64,000 bases of DNA from Phorcus lineatus (lineage: Eukaryota; Mollusca; Gastropoda; Trochida; Trochidae): positions 36,835,764-36,899,763 of the forward strand of contig OV121092.1 in the NCBI GenBank assembly GCA_921293015.1. The letters are read 5' to 3'. The notes below the pieces were generated by a model, which ran no database searches, was not told the DNA's origin, and worked only from the letters and a program-made list of their open reading frames with translations. The translations under genes were made by a program, and so were the position numbers. Positions 63,855 through 64,000 of the stretch are shown one piece after another (the stretch's first letter is position 1; the number at the start of each line of letters is the position of its first letter).

Positions 63855-64000
63855 TATTGTTGTAGCGAGCGCGATAACTTTCTTAAAAATGCATATTTCT
63901 AAACCAAACTTTCATCAAATGTACATCACATTGTGTTCTATCGATTGATTAATAGCAATTTCCTGTCCGATTCTTGGTTTGGGCTCCAGATTCGAGCTTA
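63855..64000. repeat. Last partial monomer
   Basis: First 146 bases of a GATTGATTAATAG/CCGATTC/TTTGGGC monomer. It does not continue the six-monomer HOR, whose next unit should begin with CCGGTTC/TTTAGGC. The array runs past the window end. Confidence 0.85.

Larger units (their letters stand above)
1..64000. repeat. 208-bp satellite DNA array, about 307.7 monomers, fills the window
   Basis: Every part of the window is the same 208-bp unit repeated head to tail in one orientation; for example the step at p208/p1 (TATGCA then TATTGTTG) recurs at 208/209 and then every 208 bases. Both window ends fall inside a monomer, so the true array is longer. The first monomer has 77 G+C of 208 (37%). Variation is almost entirely substitution at a limited set of positions. 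Only four 1-bp indels were found (near 49,480, 57,591, 57,798 and 60,918). No non-satellite insertion, inversion or spacer was seen. Long, homogeneous arrays like this are typical of eukaryotic heterochromatin; centromere, pericentromere, subtelomere or sex-chromosome location cannot be decided from the sequence. I do not recognise the family. Confidence 0.99.

Noticed and set aside
1..64000. CRISPR array
   Set aside because: The unit is 208 bp with no repeat/spacer division: the whole unit is repeated and there are no unique spacers or cas genes.
1..64000. Transposable element or terminal repeats inside the array
   Set aside because: Every 208-bp step is satellite; no insertion, target-site duplication or non-satellite stretch was found.
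1..64000. Telomeric or simple-sequence repeats
   Set aside because: No run of TTAGGG-like or other short motifs; the shortest period is the 208-bp monomer, and I saw no clear internal sub-repeat apart from the paired ATGCAT motifs.

Overview
The whole 64,000-base window is one uninterrupted tandem satellite DNA array. I found no protein-coding gene, rRNA, tRNA, CRISPR array or mobile element. The monomer is 208 bp and about 37% G+C (77 of 208 bases in the first copy), and roughly 307.7 copies run head to tail in one orientation from the first base to the last. Neither array edge is visible. The only length changes I found are four single-base indels, all in the same short A-run of the monomer, so register moves by at most 3 bases over 64 kb. 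Such an array points to a eukaryotic heterochromatic region (centromeric, pericentromeric, subtelomeric or sex-chromosome). I do not recognise the monomer family and cannot name the organism.

Monomer positions are written p1 to p208, with p1 at window base 1; up to about 49.48 kb a monomer starts at every 208n+1. Monomers differ mainly by single-base substitutions at about 25 recurring positions. Combinations of these define monomer subtypes, and the order of subtypes reveals higher-order repeats (HORs) of many lengths.

Layout: 1-17,264 is built from long nested duplications. A 12-monomer block (2,496 bp) occurs at 625, 6,865 and 11,233. A 20-monomer segment at 5,201 recurs 21 monomers later. 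A 17-monomer segment at 3,121 recurs 51 monomers later. 17,473-19,552 is a five-monomer tandem pair. 21,633-25,168 is an eight-monomer HOR with 5+3 substructure. 27,249-32,448 is a twelve-monomer HOR, followed by a five-monomer HOR to 34,320. 35,569-37,232 and 39,521-41,184 are copies of one eight-monomer block. 41,393-44,928 is a very homogeneous six-monomer HOR, with a displaced copy at 46,177. 51,376-56,367 is another twelve-monomer HOR with an extra partial copy to 57,199. 61,359-63,854 is a six-monomer HOR. The remaining stretches are mixed monomers without a clear HOR.

Subtype composition drifts along the window: the left third, the middle and the right 14 kb have different dominant variants, and all four indels lie right of 49.4 kb. 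All eight CpG sites of the first monomer show at least one CpG-to-TpG or CpG-to-CpA variant somewhere in the array, which suggests cytosine methylation.

The short open frames in the window (65-codon minus-strand and 73/86-codon plus-strand) are by-products of repeating one sequence. A 208-bp unit shifts frame by one base per copy, so no frame continues from monomer to monomer. All comparisons were made by eye; a dot plot and monomer clustering would refine the block edges.
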